Shown here in pieces: positions 17,479-25,460 of a stretch of 64,000 nucleotides of DNA (position 1 is its first letter; every line of letters begins with the position of its first letter). A program made the translations under genes and the position numbers. The DNA lies in assembly GCF_030015065.1 (NCBI RefSeq), contig NZ_JAIVFN010000009.1, positions 1-64,000 of the forward strand, written 5' to 3'. Under the pieces are notes generated by a model. It worked only from the letters and a program-made list of their open reading frames with translations, was not told the origin of the DNA and searched no databases. Source of the DNA: Xanthobacter autotrophicus (GTDB lineage: Bacteria > Pseudomonadota > Alphaproteobacteria > Rhizobiales > Xanthobacteraceae).

Positions 17479-17705
17479 CGAAGCTGAGGCTCTCCGCCAT
17501 CCCCGACGACAAGCCGGTGAAGATCACCGTCGAACTGCCCGCCGCCGTCCACCGCGACCTCGTCGCCTATGCCGAGATCCTCGCTCAGGCCTCAGGAGAG
17601 GCGACGCCGCTCGATCCCGGCAAGCTGGTCGCGCCCATGCTCCAGCGGTTCATGGCGGCGGACAAGGGATTCAAGAAGATGAGGAACCAGAAGCCTCAGC
17701 TTTGA
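17475..17705 (+). CDS. DUF2274 protein, usual partner of trbI in ICEs
   Basis: A 76-residue protein that begins MTKLRLSAIPDDKPVKITVE and contains the ELPAAVHRDLVAYAEIL helix region typical of DUF2274. This family nearly always follows trbI in Tn4371-like and rhizobial integrative conjugative elements. Its role is unknown; the helix pattern suggests a ribbon-helix-helix-like DNA-binding protein. It overlaps the trbI stop by ATGA. Confidence 0.85.
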   Translation: MTKLRLSAIPDDKPVKITVELPAAVHRDLVAYAEILAQASGEATPLDPGKLVAPMLQRFMAADKGFKKMRNQKPQL

Positions 17706-17720
17706 CCGCACTCTGGAGCG

Positions 17721-18251
17721 CTATGAAACCGGCCATGATGATTGGTCCTTCGGCAATCGGCATTCAGGGTCATGAACAACGACCGAGTCCTCCGGCGTCA
17801 GATTCGCGTTGAAGACCACCAGGTTGGTGCCACCGGCATGGCGCAGCGACGGGAACAGCAGGCCGCGGCATCCCGCCTCAATCAGAGAATCCGACAGGTG
17901 CCATGAAGGCGGGATCTTCCGGGCGATCCGAGCGATTTTCCGCCACGGGCAGTCCCATGCGGCCCATTCCTTCGACCATGTCGCAGGATCGAAGCCTGCC
18001 GAGAGGTCGGCGACCTGATCGAGCGTGACGATATAGGCCGCCAGCGTGCCAGGCGGGACAATCGACGCGCCCTGCTGGTATTCTTCCAGGGCGGTCTGCG
18101 GCGCCCGCGAGAGATACAATGCCTCGACGCCGGGCCGGTTGAAACGGCCACCATCGCCGGCAGCACCTGCGCCGCTGGCGGGTGCGAACGCCCATTTGGG
18201 AGTCAGGTAGCGGTGAAAGACCTCATCCGGTCCGACCCGGATGATCTTCAT
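17721..18251 (-). CDS. RES-domain toxin (NAD+-degrading), type II toxin-antitoxin
   Basis: A 176-residue RES family toxin. The RES motifs are visible: an early Arg (FHRY), GGRFN at 34-38, YLSRAPQTALEEY with the catalytic Glu, and a late Ser/Asn-containing segment. Characterised relatives (MbcT, ParT, Res) destroy or use NAD+. It is the second gene of a two-gene unit; its ATG overlaps the antitoxin stop by ATGA. Confidence 0.9.
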   Translation of the reverse strand: MKIIRVGPDEVFHRYLTPKWAFAPASGAGAAGDGGRFNRPGVEALYLSRAPQTALEEYQQGASIVPPGTLAAYIVTLDQVADLSAGFDPATWSKEWAAWDCPWRKIARIARKIPPSWHLSDSLIEAGCRGLLFPSLRHAGGTNLVVFNANLTPEDSVVVHDPECRLPKDQSSWPVS

Positions 18252-18634
18252 CCCCGCGCCCCGTTCTCCAGATCGCGGAGATAGCTCAAAACCGCCTCGC
18301 TGTGGCCCTCCGCGACGAGTTCAGCAGCCGTCTTGTGATCATAGTCAACAATCGGCTCGTTCCGGAACCAATAGATCGCCTTGTCGATGTCTCCGGTGAT
18401 CGTGGCGGCGGCCGTGATGACTTTGACCATTTCGCGCAGCCGGCTCTGAAGGCGCTCGGACGAAGGGTTGCGCAGGGTATTGCGATGCACACCCGTCAAC
18501 TGGGCCAGATTCGCGACCTGGACCCCGAGCACCTTCGAGAGCCGCTTCGGGGAAATGTAGGGCGTCCTGGGCTCCTGCAGGCTCTGCACGAAGCCCGACA
18601 CGATTGCCGCTTCTGCTTTGTCAACGTGAGCCAT
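18248..18634 (-). CDS. Xre/MbcA/ParS-type antitoxin
   Basis: A 128-residue antitoxin to the RES toxin. An N-terminal Xre-like helix-turn-helix (ISPKRLSKVLGVQVANLAQLTGVHRNTL) is followed by the C-terminal MbcA/ParS toxin-binding domain, ending in the conserved AIYWFRNEPI and TAAELVAEGHSEAVLSYL pattern. ATG 18634 is chosen because GAGGTAGG stands just upstream; the frame is open further back without a ribosome site. Autorepression is expected for this family. Confidence 0.9.
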   Translation of the reverse strand: MAHVDKAEAAIVSGFVQSLQEPRTPYISPKRLSKVLGVQVANLAQLTGVHRNTLRNPSSERLQSRLREMVKVITAAATITGDIDKAIYWFRNEPIVDYDHKTAAELVAEGHSEAVLSYLRDLENGARG

Positions 18635-18760
18635 CGCACCTACCTCGTACCAATCAGAGCACAATATATGCACATTCATGAGCATATCAAGCGCACTGAT
18701 GAGGCGACGCCGCCCGAACCGGGCCATCTGGTCGCGGCGATGCTCCAGTGCTTTAGATCG

Positions 18761-19144
18761 TTAGCTCGGCTGTGTCGTTGGGCGATAGACTCGGGCATCG
18801 GCCTTTTGGGCTGCGGCTTGCAGCCGCCTGTCATTCGTCCAGAGTTCCGCACGGCTGTCGATCAGCGTGGAGGCCAGGAGGTGCGCATCGGTGTATCCGA
18901 TCCCCATGCTGAAAAGCCCATGGTGGTCGATCATGCCCATGACTTCGTCGTGGGTCGCCACGGCCACTTCACGCTGGGCGTTCAGGAAGGACAGGACGGT
19001 GCGCCGGTCGCGAAGGCTGCCGAGCGCAAGTTCGCCGATGATCGCCGGATGGCAAAGCAAGGCGTCGTTCTCGATAACCGCGCGCAGCGAAGCGCTGGAA
19101 TGCCTGAAATGGTCGATCCAGACCGAGGTATCGGCCAGGATCAT
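18761..19144 (-). CDS. vapC: VapC-type PIN-domain ribonuclease toxin
   Basis: A 127-residue PIN-domain RNase. The acidic active-site residues are all visible: Asp5 (MILADTSVWID), Glu38 (IIGELALG), Asp86 (GYTDAHLL) and Asp105 (LWTNDRRL). Family members cleave tRNA or rRNA when freed from the antitoxin. Its ATG overlaps the vapB stop. Confidence 0.93.
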   Translation of the reverse strand: MILADTSVWIDHFRHSSASLRAVIENDALLCHPAIIGELALGSLRDRRTVLSFLNAQREVAVATHDEVMGMIDHHGLFSMGIGYTDAHLLASTLIDSRAELWTNDRRLQAAAQKADARVYRPTTQPS

Positions 19145-19341
19145 TTGCGCGCTGCGCTCCTGCGGCGTGGGGCGGCCTCGGCATCCGGCATGGTCCCGCC
19201 GAGCGCAATGAGCCGCTTGCCGGCCTCGACACGCACCAAGGTCTCCAAAGCCTGACGGACAAGCGCGGCCGTTTCCTTCGTTCCCGTCAAGGACCGGGCC
19301 TTGTCGATGAGGGTGTCGTCTATGTTGATCGTCGATCGCAT
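19141..19341 (-). CDS. vapB: VapB-type antitoxin
   Basis: A 66-residue antitoxin beginning MRSTINIDDTLIDKA, the ribbon-helix-helix start typical of VapB (type II AbrB/Arc-like, DUF2191). A basic C-terminal tail would occupy VapC. It is the first gene of the vapBC unit, with an operator-like palindrome directly upstream. Confidence 0.9.
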   Translation of the reverse strand: MRSTINIDDTLIDKARSLTGTKETAALVRQALETLVRVEAGKRLIALGGTMPDAEAAPRRRSAARK

Positions 19342-19357
19342 CGCCTTGTCTCCGTCG

Positions 19358-19390
19358 CTTAGCACCACACTTAGCACCATTTGGTGCTAA
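19358..19390. promoter_or_regulatory. vapBC operator: palindrome plus extra half-site
   Basis: TTAGCACCATTTGGTGCTAA at 19371-19390 has perfect 9-bp arms. An extra copy of the half-site TTAGCACCA precedes it at about 19359-19367, 12 bp away. It lies 17-50 bp upstream of vapB ATG 19341. VapBC complexes usually bind such repeats to repress their own promoter. Confidence 0.75.
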
Positions 19391-19473
19391 AATGGCATAT
19401 ATTCAGTATGGTGGCGAAGGGGTGTTCCGACGGAATATGAGCCATAGCGAGAGCTATGGCAGCCAATGGTCAG

Positions 19474-20058
19474 TCAGGCCGCTGCGTGCAAACCCTCCTC
19501 GGGCAGCACCGGCAGAATGTCCACCTTCGCGTGATACAGCCAAGCCAGATCCGCTCCTTCCGCCTTGCCCCTGGCGCTGTCGATGATGACCTTGGAGATG
19601 CGCTCCTGCCGCTTGCGCAGATGGTCCCGCAGCAGGCTGTCCCGCGTGATGTAGCCGGCGTTCACGCCGGGCAGGGAATGGTTCATCAGCAGGTGGACGT
19701 CGAGTTCCGATACGCCGGCCGCCTGCGCAAGCGTCCGGTAGCTCTGGCGCAGATCGTTGCCCCATCTCGACAGCACGTCCCGATCTTCCTTGTGCTCGAC
19801 CAAATGCCCGCTGTCGCTGTCGGCGGGAAACAGCCAGAACTCGGCCTGGTCCGGATAGAGGATGCGCGCGGCCCGCATCGTCCGCAGGATGCAGCGGATC
19901 ATCGGCCGCGACAAAGGGATGGCGAACGCCTTCTTCGCGCCGCCCTTCGGCTTCGCTGCCATGTCCGTCGAACCCACGAGCAAAGGGCATTCCTGCCCTT
20001 GTGCAATCCTGACCAACCGTCCGATGCCGCCAGCCTTCCGAGGCTGGACTTCGGCCAA
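19474..20058 (-). pseudogene. Tyrosine recombinase/integrase, C-terminal fragment
   Basis: About 195 residues of the catalytic part of a tyrosine integrase. Visible are NDLRQSYRT (second catalytic Arg, with Asn in place of the usual His), LLMNHS and the nucleophile in VNAGYI. The first Arg and the whole N-terminal half are missing: the frame begins abruptly near 20058 with non-homologous residues. It is unlikely to be active. With the N-terminal integrase scrap at 11884 it marks the two ends of the decayed region, though they need not be the same gene. Confidence 0.75.
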
Positions 20059-20190
20059 GGAGCGCGTCCCTAGATGCGGTTCTCCATTAGCGCTTAGTTT
20101 TCGGGGGAGTGTTTGGAACCACAGGCACTTACGCCTTGACCCCGCCCATTGAAAAGAACACTATGAGTAGCAAGGAAATTCGGAGTTCGC

Positions 20191-21933
20191 ATGCATCACC
20201 CCGCCGTTCAAAACACTTCCCGCCGCTACAAGAGCGTTGACGCCGAAAAGGCGCATGGCGCGACCTACACACCCGACAATCTGGCGCGGTTCGTGGCGGA
20301 GCGGATCGTTGAGAACGCCGCGCTTGAAGGCAGGGAAGCGATCACCATCCTTGATCCGGCCATTGGTGACGGCGCGCTTGTGCTGGCAATGCTGGACGCC
20401 TTGAAGGACAAGACTCGAGCAGCCCTGCACGTTCGCGGGTTCGACACCGATGTTTCGGCGCTTGACGAGTCAGCGCGGCGCATTCGCGCGGCGTACCCGA
20501 ACGCGCGGCTTGAACTGACGCTAGGAAATTTTTTAGATTTCGCACTGGAAGCAGACAGTAATACGGCAGCGCCGACCCTGTTTTCTGGAAACGAAACCCC
20601 GACATTCGATCTAGTTATCGCAAATCCGCCCTACGTTCGCACCCAGATCATGGGATCGGAGCGCGCGCAGCAACTCGCCAGCACCTTTGGCCTCACCGGG
20701 CGCGTGGATTTGTATCAGGCGTTCCTTCTGGGCATGGCACAGGTACTCGCCCCGGACGGCGCGGCGGGAATAATCGTCTCGAACCGCTTCATGACGACCA
20801 AGGGAGGTGGCGCGCTGCGTTCGGCATTGCGCCAGCGGTTCGATCTCTGCGAAATCTGGGACTTTGGCGATACAAAACTCTTTAGCGCCGCTGTTCTTCC
20901 TGCCGTGCTCGTTGCGCGGGGAACGGCCTCGAACTCCGCCGACGCCCCACGTTTCACATCGATATATGAAGTCAAGGACGAACCCGACGCCCATGCATCC
21001 GATCCGGTAGAGGCGTTGGTTCACACTGGCATTGTGGCCGTGGAGGACGGGCGACGTTTCCTTGTACGCCACGGCGTTTTGGACTCTTCTGAAAGTTGCA
21101 GCGACGTGTGGCGGCTGGCGTCCGAGTCCGGTGATGAATGGCTAGCCATCGTAGATCGCCACACATGGAAGCGTTTCGGTGAGATCGGTAAAGTCCGCGT
21201 CGGGGTCAAGACCTGCGCGGACAAAATCTTCATTCGGCACGATTGGGACGGCGCCTTCGGCGCGGACAAGCCCGAGCTATTGCGTCCGTTGACCACGCAT
21301 CACGGAGCCGGACGGTTCCGGGCCACACTGCCGAAAAAAGTCCGCGCCATTCTCTATCCGCATGAAGTCGTGCAAGGAAGCAGACAGGCGATCCCGCTTG
21401 AGAATTACCCAAAGAGCCGCGCCTATCTGGAGTCGCACCGCTTGGCACTCGAAAGCCGCTCCTATGTTATCGAAGCCGGGCGACGCTGGTATGAGATATG
21501 GGTGCCGCAAGACCCACAGGCGTGGAGCGCGCCCAAGCTGGTGTTCCGGGACATTTCCGAGCGTCCGACCTTCTGGATCGATCTCGACGGTTCCGTGGTG
21601 AACGGCGATTGCTACTGGCTTGTGGCAAGCCGCGAGGATGACGCGGACTTGCTCTGGCTGGCTTGCGCGGTCGCGAACTCGACGTTTGCCGAGTCGTTTT
21701 ACGATCACCGATTCAACAACAAGCTCTATGCTGGACGACGGCGCTTCATCACGCAGTATGTCGAGCAGTTTCCGCTGCCCGATCCCGTTTTGCCACTCTC
21801 ACGGGACATTATCGCCCGTGCGAAGGCGATCTATGAAGCCAACCATGCGCCCCAGGCGGAGGAATTGGAGCGCGAACTTGACAGCCTTGTGTGGCAGGCA
21901 CTCGGGCTAGGTATCGAAGAAGTCTGCAGGTAG
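20191..21933 (+). CDS. N6-adenine DNA methyltransferase (type II, Eco57I/TaqI class)
   Basis: A 580-residue modification enzyme. It has the SAM-binding motif I DPAIGDGAL (55-63), the catalytic NPPY (145-148) preceded by FDLVIA, and a long C-terminal target-recognition region ending with a helix bundle. This arrangement (gamma-class, TRD after the catalytic motifs) is that of TaqI/Eco57I-like enzymes. It is preceded by AAGGAAATTCGGAG. Its 3' end overlaps by 27 bp the 3' end of the convergent restriction gene. The lower GC than flanking DNA and the island setting point to acquisition by transfer. Confidence 0.9.
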   Translation: MHHPAVQNTSRRYKSVDAEKAHGATYTPDNLARFVAERIVENAALEGREAITILDPAIGDGALVLAMLDALKDKTRAALHVRGFDTDVSALDESARRIRAAYPNARLELTLGNFLDFALEADSNTAAPTLFSGNETPTFDLVIANPPYVRTQIMGSERAQQLASTFGLTGRVDLYQAFLLGMAQVLAPDGAAGIIVSNRFMTTKGGGALRSALRQRFDLCEIWDFGDTKLFSAAVLPAVLVARGTASNSADAPRFTSIYEVKDEPDAHASDPVEALVHTGIVAVEDGRRFLVRHGVLDSSESCSDVWRLASESGDEWLAIVDRHTWKRFGEIGKVRVGVKTCADKIFIRHDWDGAFGADKPELLRPLTTHHGAGRFRATLPKKVRAILYPHEVVQGSRQAIPLENYPKSRAYLESHRLALESRSYVIEAGRRWYEIWVPQDPQAWSAPKLVFRDISERPTFWIDLDGSVVNGDCYWLVASREDDADLLWLACAVANSTFAESFYDHRFNNKLYAGRRRFITQYVEQFPLPDPVLPLSRDIIARAKAIYEANHAPQAEELERELDSLVWQALGLGIEEVCR

Positions 21934-22963
21934 CGGGATCTGGAGCTTCGCGTTCAAAACCTTGCCCTGAAACTGCGGGAAGCGCGTGAAGAAGGCCGCA
22001 CCGGTCGTCACGAAGAAATGCGTCAGAGTCACGGTGCCATTGGCAGCCACACCGCAGAATATTCCGTACCGGACATCGCAATGCCGGATTTGCTGGCCGC
22101 CGATCATAGGAACATCCAGTGGTTCGACGCTCTCCGGCGTCACAAGGCCGAGGTCGATGGTCGGCGAGGTTTGCAACTTCACTTCGAGAATCTGATGCCG
22201 CACATCCGGGAATTGACCGTCATCCTGATAAGAGCGATAGCCCAGCGCCTGGCACACGAGTCGATGCAGCGCAGCACCACGGTTGCGTTCCTGATCCGCT
22301 CCGGCGTCTGCGAACTGTCTGCCGACAAGCGCAGACAGGCGCTCGAATACTGCCTCAATCGGCAGAATCTGGCCCGCAGCAGGGTGGAGCACCGGGGGTT
22401 GCGATCCGGCCCAGATCAATATTCGGCGCGACGAATGGCAAGAGCCGATCCGTATCTGTCGCGGCGATCAACTCCGTAGCCTGAGCGCCTGGAACACAAC
22501 GCGCCTGATATTTCCGCGTGAGCGTTCCGGTCGTGTCCAGCAGCGCTAGCGTGTCGCCCGTGACCACCTTGACCCGTGCGATCACATCCGCATCCGAAAC
22601 ACGGATGATCACATACCGGCGCGCCGCCGAAAGCTCTTCATTCCAGACCTGCAAATTGTTGGATTTCTGGGTGTAGGTGTCGAACATCTGCCCTGGGAAC
22701 CGGGGCTGCGTCTTCTGAAACGAATTGGGGACAGGATAGCCCAAAACCTCGCAGACGCGGGTTTTGACGACTTTCGAGCGTGTCCGTAGCGGTAATCCCG
22801 CTAAGGAGAGGCCACGCAAGCCATCGTCCAGAAGTGCCTGCAACTCTGGTGTCGGAATCCAAAAGTCCGGATCGCCAACCGTAATCGGATCGTAGATACT
22901 CAGGCCCTTGGCGCGGATTGCTTTGACGTAACTTTGTGGATCGGTTGGCGGGGCAGCGGTCAT
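21907..22963 (-). pseudogene. Type II restriction endonuclease, frameshifted
   Basis: Two adjacent frames together make a protein of about 350 residues. The first (from ATG 22963, TDPQSYVKAIRAKGLSIYD onward) runs to NIDLGRIATP. The second resumes near PPVLHPAAGQILPIEAVF and ends LPADFFDT at 21907. The switch falls at a run of five G/C (22394-22398), so a one-base indel explains it. The second half includes HQILEVKLQTSPTID, which looks like a PD-(D/E)xK nuclease core (ExK). The cognate methyltransferase is convergent and the controller gene overlaps the start. Recognition sequence unknown. Confidence 0.7.
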
Positions 22964-23205
22964 TCATCTTCCGGTGTCAGGAGTTCAACAACGGAGACGC
23001 CCAGCGCCTTAGCGAGCAATTCCAGGGAACTCAGAGTGACGTTGCGTTCGCCGCGTTCAACCGACCCGACATAGGTTCGATGAAGGCCGCACGTATCCGC
23101 CAGTTCTTCTTGCGACAGGCCACGGTCATGCCGCAGCCGCCGGATATTCTCGGCGAGCGTTCCAATCAGTGACTTGCTAGGTCTTCTGAGTTTCTCTGGC
23201 GGCAT
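22960..23205 (-). CDS. Restriction-modification controller (C) protein, Xre type
   Basis: An 81-residue helix-turn-helix protein (IRRLRHDRGLSQEELADTCG then HRTYVGSVERGERNVTLSSLELLAKALGV), the typical form of C.AhdI/C.BamHI-like controllers. These activate the nuclease gene after a delay, protecting a new host. The gene overlaps the nuclease start by ATGA. ATG 23205 is chosen; an upstream in-frame start at 23238 adds a Gly run without a ribosome site. A C-box-like palindrome lies 60 bp upstream. Confidence 0.85.
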   Translation of the reverse strand: MPPEKLRRPSKSLIGTLAENIRRLRHDRGLSQEELADTCGLHRTYVGSVERGERNVTLSSLELLAKALGVSVVELLTPEDE

Positions 23206-23264
23206 ACCCCCCCCGCCCAAAAAAGCGAATCCTTTCAAAGAGGTTCAGCTACCAGATGCCTTTG

Positions 23265-23276
23265 AGTCTACAGACT
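23265..23276. promoter_or_regulatory. Candidate C-box
   Basis: AGTCTACAGACT, a perfect 5-bp inverted repeat with a 2-bp spacer, carries the GACT/AGTC core found in C-protein operators. It lies 60 bp upstream of the controller start. Only one clear dyad is visible; most systems have two. Confidence 0.55.
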
Positions 23277-23353
23277 ATGCGTAGCGCGCACCTGCATTGG
23301 CTGGCCGGGCTCTCGTGAACCGTGCCCCGTCCTTGTCGGGTCCCCTCCCAGCT

Positions 23354-23373
23354 TTTCATGATGCATCATGAAA
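23354..23373. repeat. Perfect 20-bp palindrome
   Basis: TTTCATGATGCATCATGAAA reads identically on both strands with no spacer. It lies in the gap between the controller gene and the ArdC-like remnant. The TTTCAT/ATGAAA arms recall the heads of the intergenic repeats at 47574 and 52105. Confidence 0.8.
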
Positions 23374-23429
23374 CATCGAGAAAGTGGGGTCGGCACCTCC
23401 CGGGCTGCCACACACTCTGCCCAGGCAGC

Positions 23430-23775
23430 AGGAATCCAGCGCAGACAAAGGCCGTGCCCAGCTCGGCGACAAGCTCTTCCATGGCGAAGCCTTCGTCACC
23501 CCGGCTCGGAGGCCGGGGCAGACTCCCCACTTGCGGCCGAAGTCCCGCGCAAGGCGCTTTCGTGCTTGGTCCAGTGGGTCAGCTCGTGCGCGAGCGTGGC
23601 TTAATAGGCTTCCACCGGGACGAGGCCGGGGTCAGTGAAGCGGAACACGCTGATGTCATTGCTGCCGACATTGCCGACAGAGGCGAGCGTCTCAGCCTGC
23701 GCCGCGCCCGCGAGCAGCGCGATGGCGAGGGTGAATGCGGCGATCCGGCCGGTCCCGGTCCCGTTGTTTTTCCAT
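23430..23775 (-). pseudogene. ArdC-like antirestriction remnant fused to a signal-peptide remnant
   Basis: Reading leftward from 23775, an ATG with a GGGAGGAG ribosome site leads, after a one-base slip in an A run, into a signal peptide (RIAAFTLAIALLAGAAQAE). About 30 residues later comes VPVEAY, a TAA stop, then ATLAHELTHWTKHESAL. HELTH in this setting is the zinc motif of ArdC/DUF1738 antirestriction proteins, and the stop replaces the second Tyr of the usual EAYYATLAHE. A frame change and short hairpin insertion follow, then GDEGFAMEELVAELGTAF, the next ArdC block. The gene is clearly dead. The signal-peptide part may be the start of a third gene of the galactarate operon. Confidence 0.6.
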
Positions 23776-23813
23776 GTGCTCCTCCCTTGGCCTTCTTTGG
23801 TCTTCGCCTCCCC

Positions 23814-25367
23814 TCAGGTCACGGGCGCAGGATTGAACACGGCAAGGGCGTTGTGCAGGCCCCAGACGTCCGACCACGGTTTCTTGCGGCCGCTGGCCAC
23901 ATCCAGGATAAGGCGGAACAGTTCCCAGCCCACCTCTTCCAATGTCGCCTCGCCGGTGGCGACGCGGCCGGCGTTGAGGTCCATGAGGTCGTGCCAGCGG
24001 TTGGCGAGGTCGCTGCGCGTCGCCACCTTCACCACGGGCGCCGCCGCGAGGCCGTACGGCGTGCCGCGGCCGGTGGTGAACACCTGCAGCGTCATGCCCG
24101 AGGCGAGCTGCTGGGTACCGCAGATGAAGTCCGAGGCCGGCGTCGCGGCGAAGACGAGGCCCCGCGTCGTGGCGCGTTCACCCGGTGCCAGCACCGCCGA
24201 GATGGGCGCGGTGCCGGACTTCACGATGGAGCCGAGCGCCTTCTCCACCACGTTGGAGAGCCCGCCCTTCTTGTTGCCCGGAGACGGGTTGGCCGAGCGG
24301 TCGGTCTGGCCGGAGGCGAGATAGGCGTCGTACCACGCCATCTCCCGGATCAGCGCACGCCCGACCTCCTCGGTGGCGGCCCGCGGCGTGAGGAGATGCA
24401 CCGCATCGCGCACCTCCGTCACCTCGGAGAACATCACCGTGCCGCCCGCCCGCACGATGAGGTCGGCGGCGTAGCCCACCGCCGGATTGGCGGTGACGCC
24501 GGAGAAGGCGTCCGAGCCGCCGCATTGCAGCCCCACCACCAGCTCGGAGGCGGGACAGGTCTCGCGGCGGCGGGCGTTGAGCACCTTCAGCCGGGCGTCG
24601 GCCATCTCCAGGATGCCGTCCACCATGGCCTGGAAGCCGCTGAAGCGTTCGTCCTGCAGGGTCAGGATGTTCTCGCGGGCCGCATCCGCCGAAAGCTCGG
24701 GCATCAGCCGTTCCGGCGTGAGCTTCTCGCAGCCGAGGCCGACCACCAGGATCTCACCGCCGAAATTGGGGTTGTGGGCGAGGTTCTGGAGGGTACGGAT
24801 GGGCACCGCCGCGGCCGGCGCGGTGATGGCGACGCCGCAGCCGTAGAGGTGGTTGAGCCCGACCACACCGTCCACGTTGGGATAATTGGGCAGCAGGCGC
24901 TCCTTGATGATGCGCACCACATGGTCCACCACCCCGGCAACGCAATGGACGCTGGTGGAGATCCCGAGGATGTTGCGGGTGCCCACCGATCCGTCGGGAT
25001 TGCGGTAGCCCTCGAAAGTGTAACCCTCCAGCGCCGGCAGCGGCGGAGGAACATTGGTGGCGAGCGGCAGCTTTTCCAGTTCCGGCGGGCTCGGCAGCTC
25101 CACCAGAAATTCGGTGATCCAGCTGCCGCGCGGCAGGGCCTTCACCGCATAGCCGATGACCTCGCCATAGCGCACCACGGCGCCGCCGGCCGGAACGTCC
25201 GCGAGCGCCACCTTATGGCCCTGCGGCACGTGTTCCACGAGTTCGATCCCCTCGTCGAGCGTCGTGCCGGCGGGAAGGCCGCCGGAATTGACCACGATGG
25301 CCACGTTGTCGCGTGGGTGGAGCTTGATCGAGAGGGGCCGAAGGGGGGCGGCGGAGAGGGCGTTCAT
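23814..25367 (-). CDS. garD: Galactarate dehydratase (UxaA/GarD family)
   Basis: A 517-residue enzyme that removes water from D-galactarate (possibly also glucarate) to give 5-keto-4-deoxy-D-glucarate. It matches E. coli GarD closely in remembered stretches: [20 protein letters not shown] near residue 50, [30 protein letters not shown] and LGCEKL. The length is that of GarD. It has the N-terminal SAF domain and the C-terminal iron-dependent catalytic domain. It follows the transporter gene on the same strand by about 90 bp; the product feeds kdgD at 30825. Confidence 0.93.
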   Translation of the reverse strand: MNALSAAPLRPLSIKLHPRDNVAIVVNSGGLPAGTTLDEGIELVEHVPQGHKVALADVPAGGAVVRYGEVIGYAVKALPRGSWITEFLVELPSPPELEKLPLATNVPPPLPALEGYTFEGYRNPDGSVGTRNILGISTSVHCVAGVVDHVVRIIKERLLPNYPNVDGVVGLNHLYGCGVAITAPAAAVPIRTLQNLAHNPNFGGEILVVGLGCEKLTPERLMPELSADAARENILTLQDERFSGFQAMVDGILEMADARLKVLNARRRETCPASELVVGLQCGGSDAFSGVTANPAVGYAADLIVRAGGTVMFSEVTEVRDAVHLLTPRAATEEVGRALIREMAWYDAYLASGQTDRSANPSPGNKKGGLSNVVEKALGSIVKSGTAPISAVLAPGERATTRGLVFAATPASDFICGTQQLASGMTLQVFTTGRGTPYGLAAAPVVKVATRSDLANRWHDLMDLNAGRVATGEATLEEVGWELFRLILDVASGRKKPWSDVWGLHNALAVFNPAPVT

Positions 25368-25460
25368 GACGGTCTGGGCTCGGTTCTTTGGGGCGGAGCG
25401 CAGGGCCCCGCCCGAAGGGTCTGTGCTGGTCCGGCGCGCGAACGCCGGCTCAGGAGAGGT

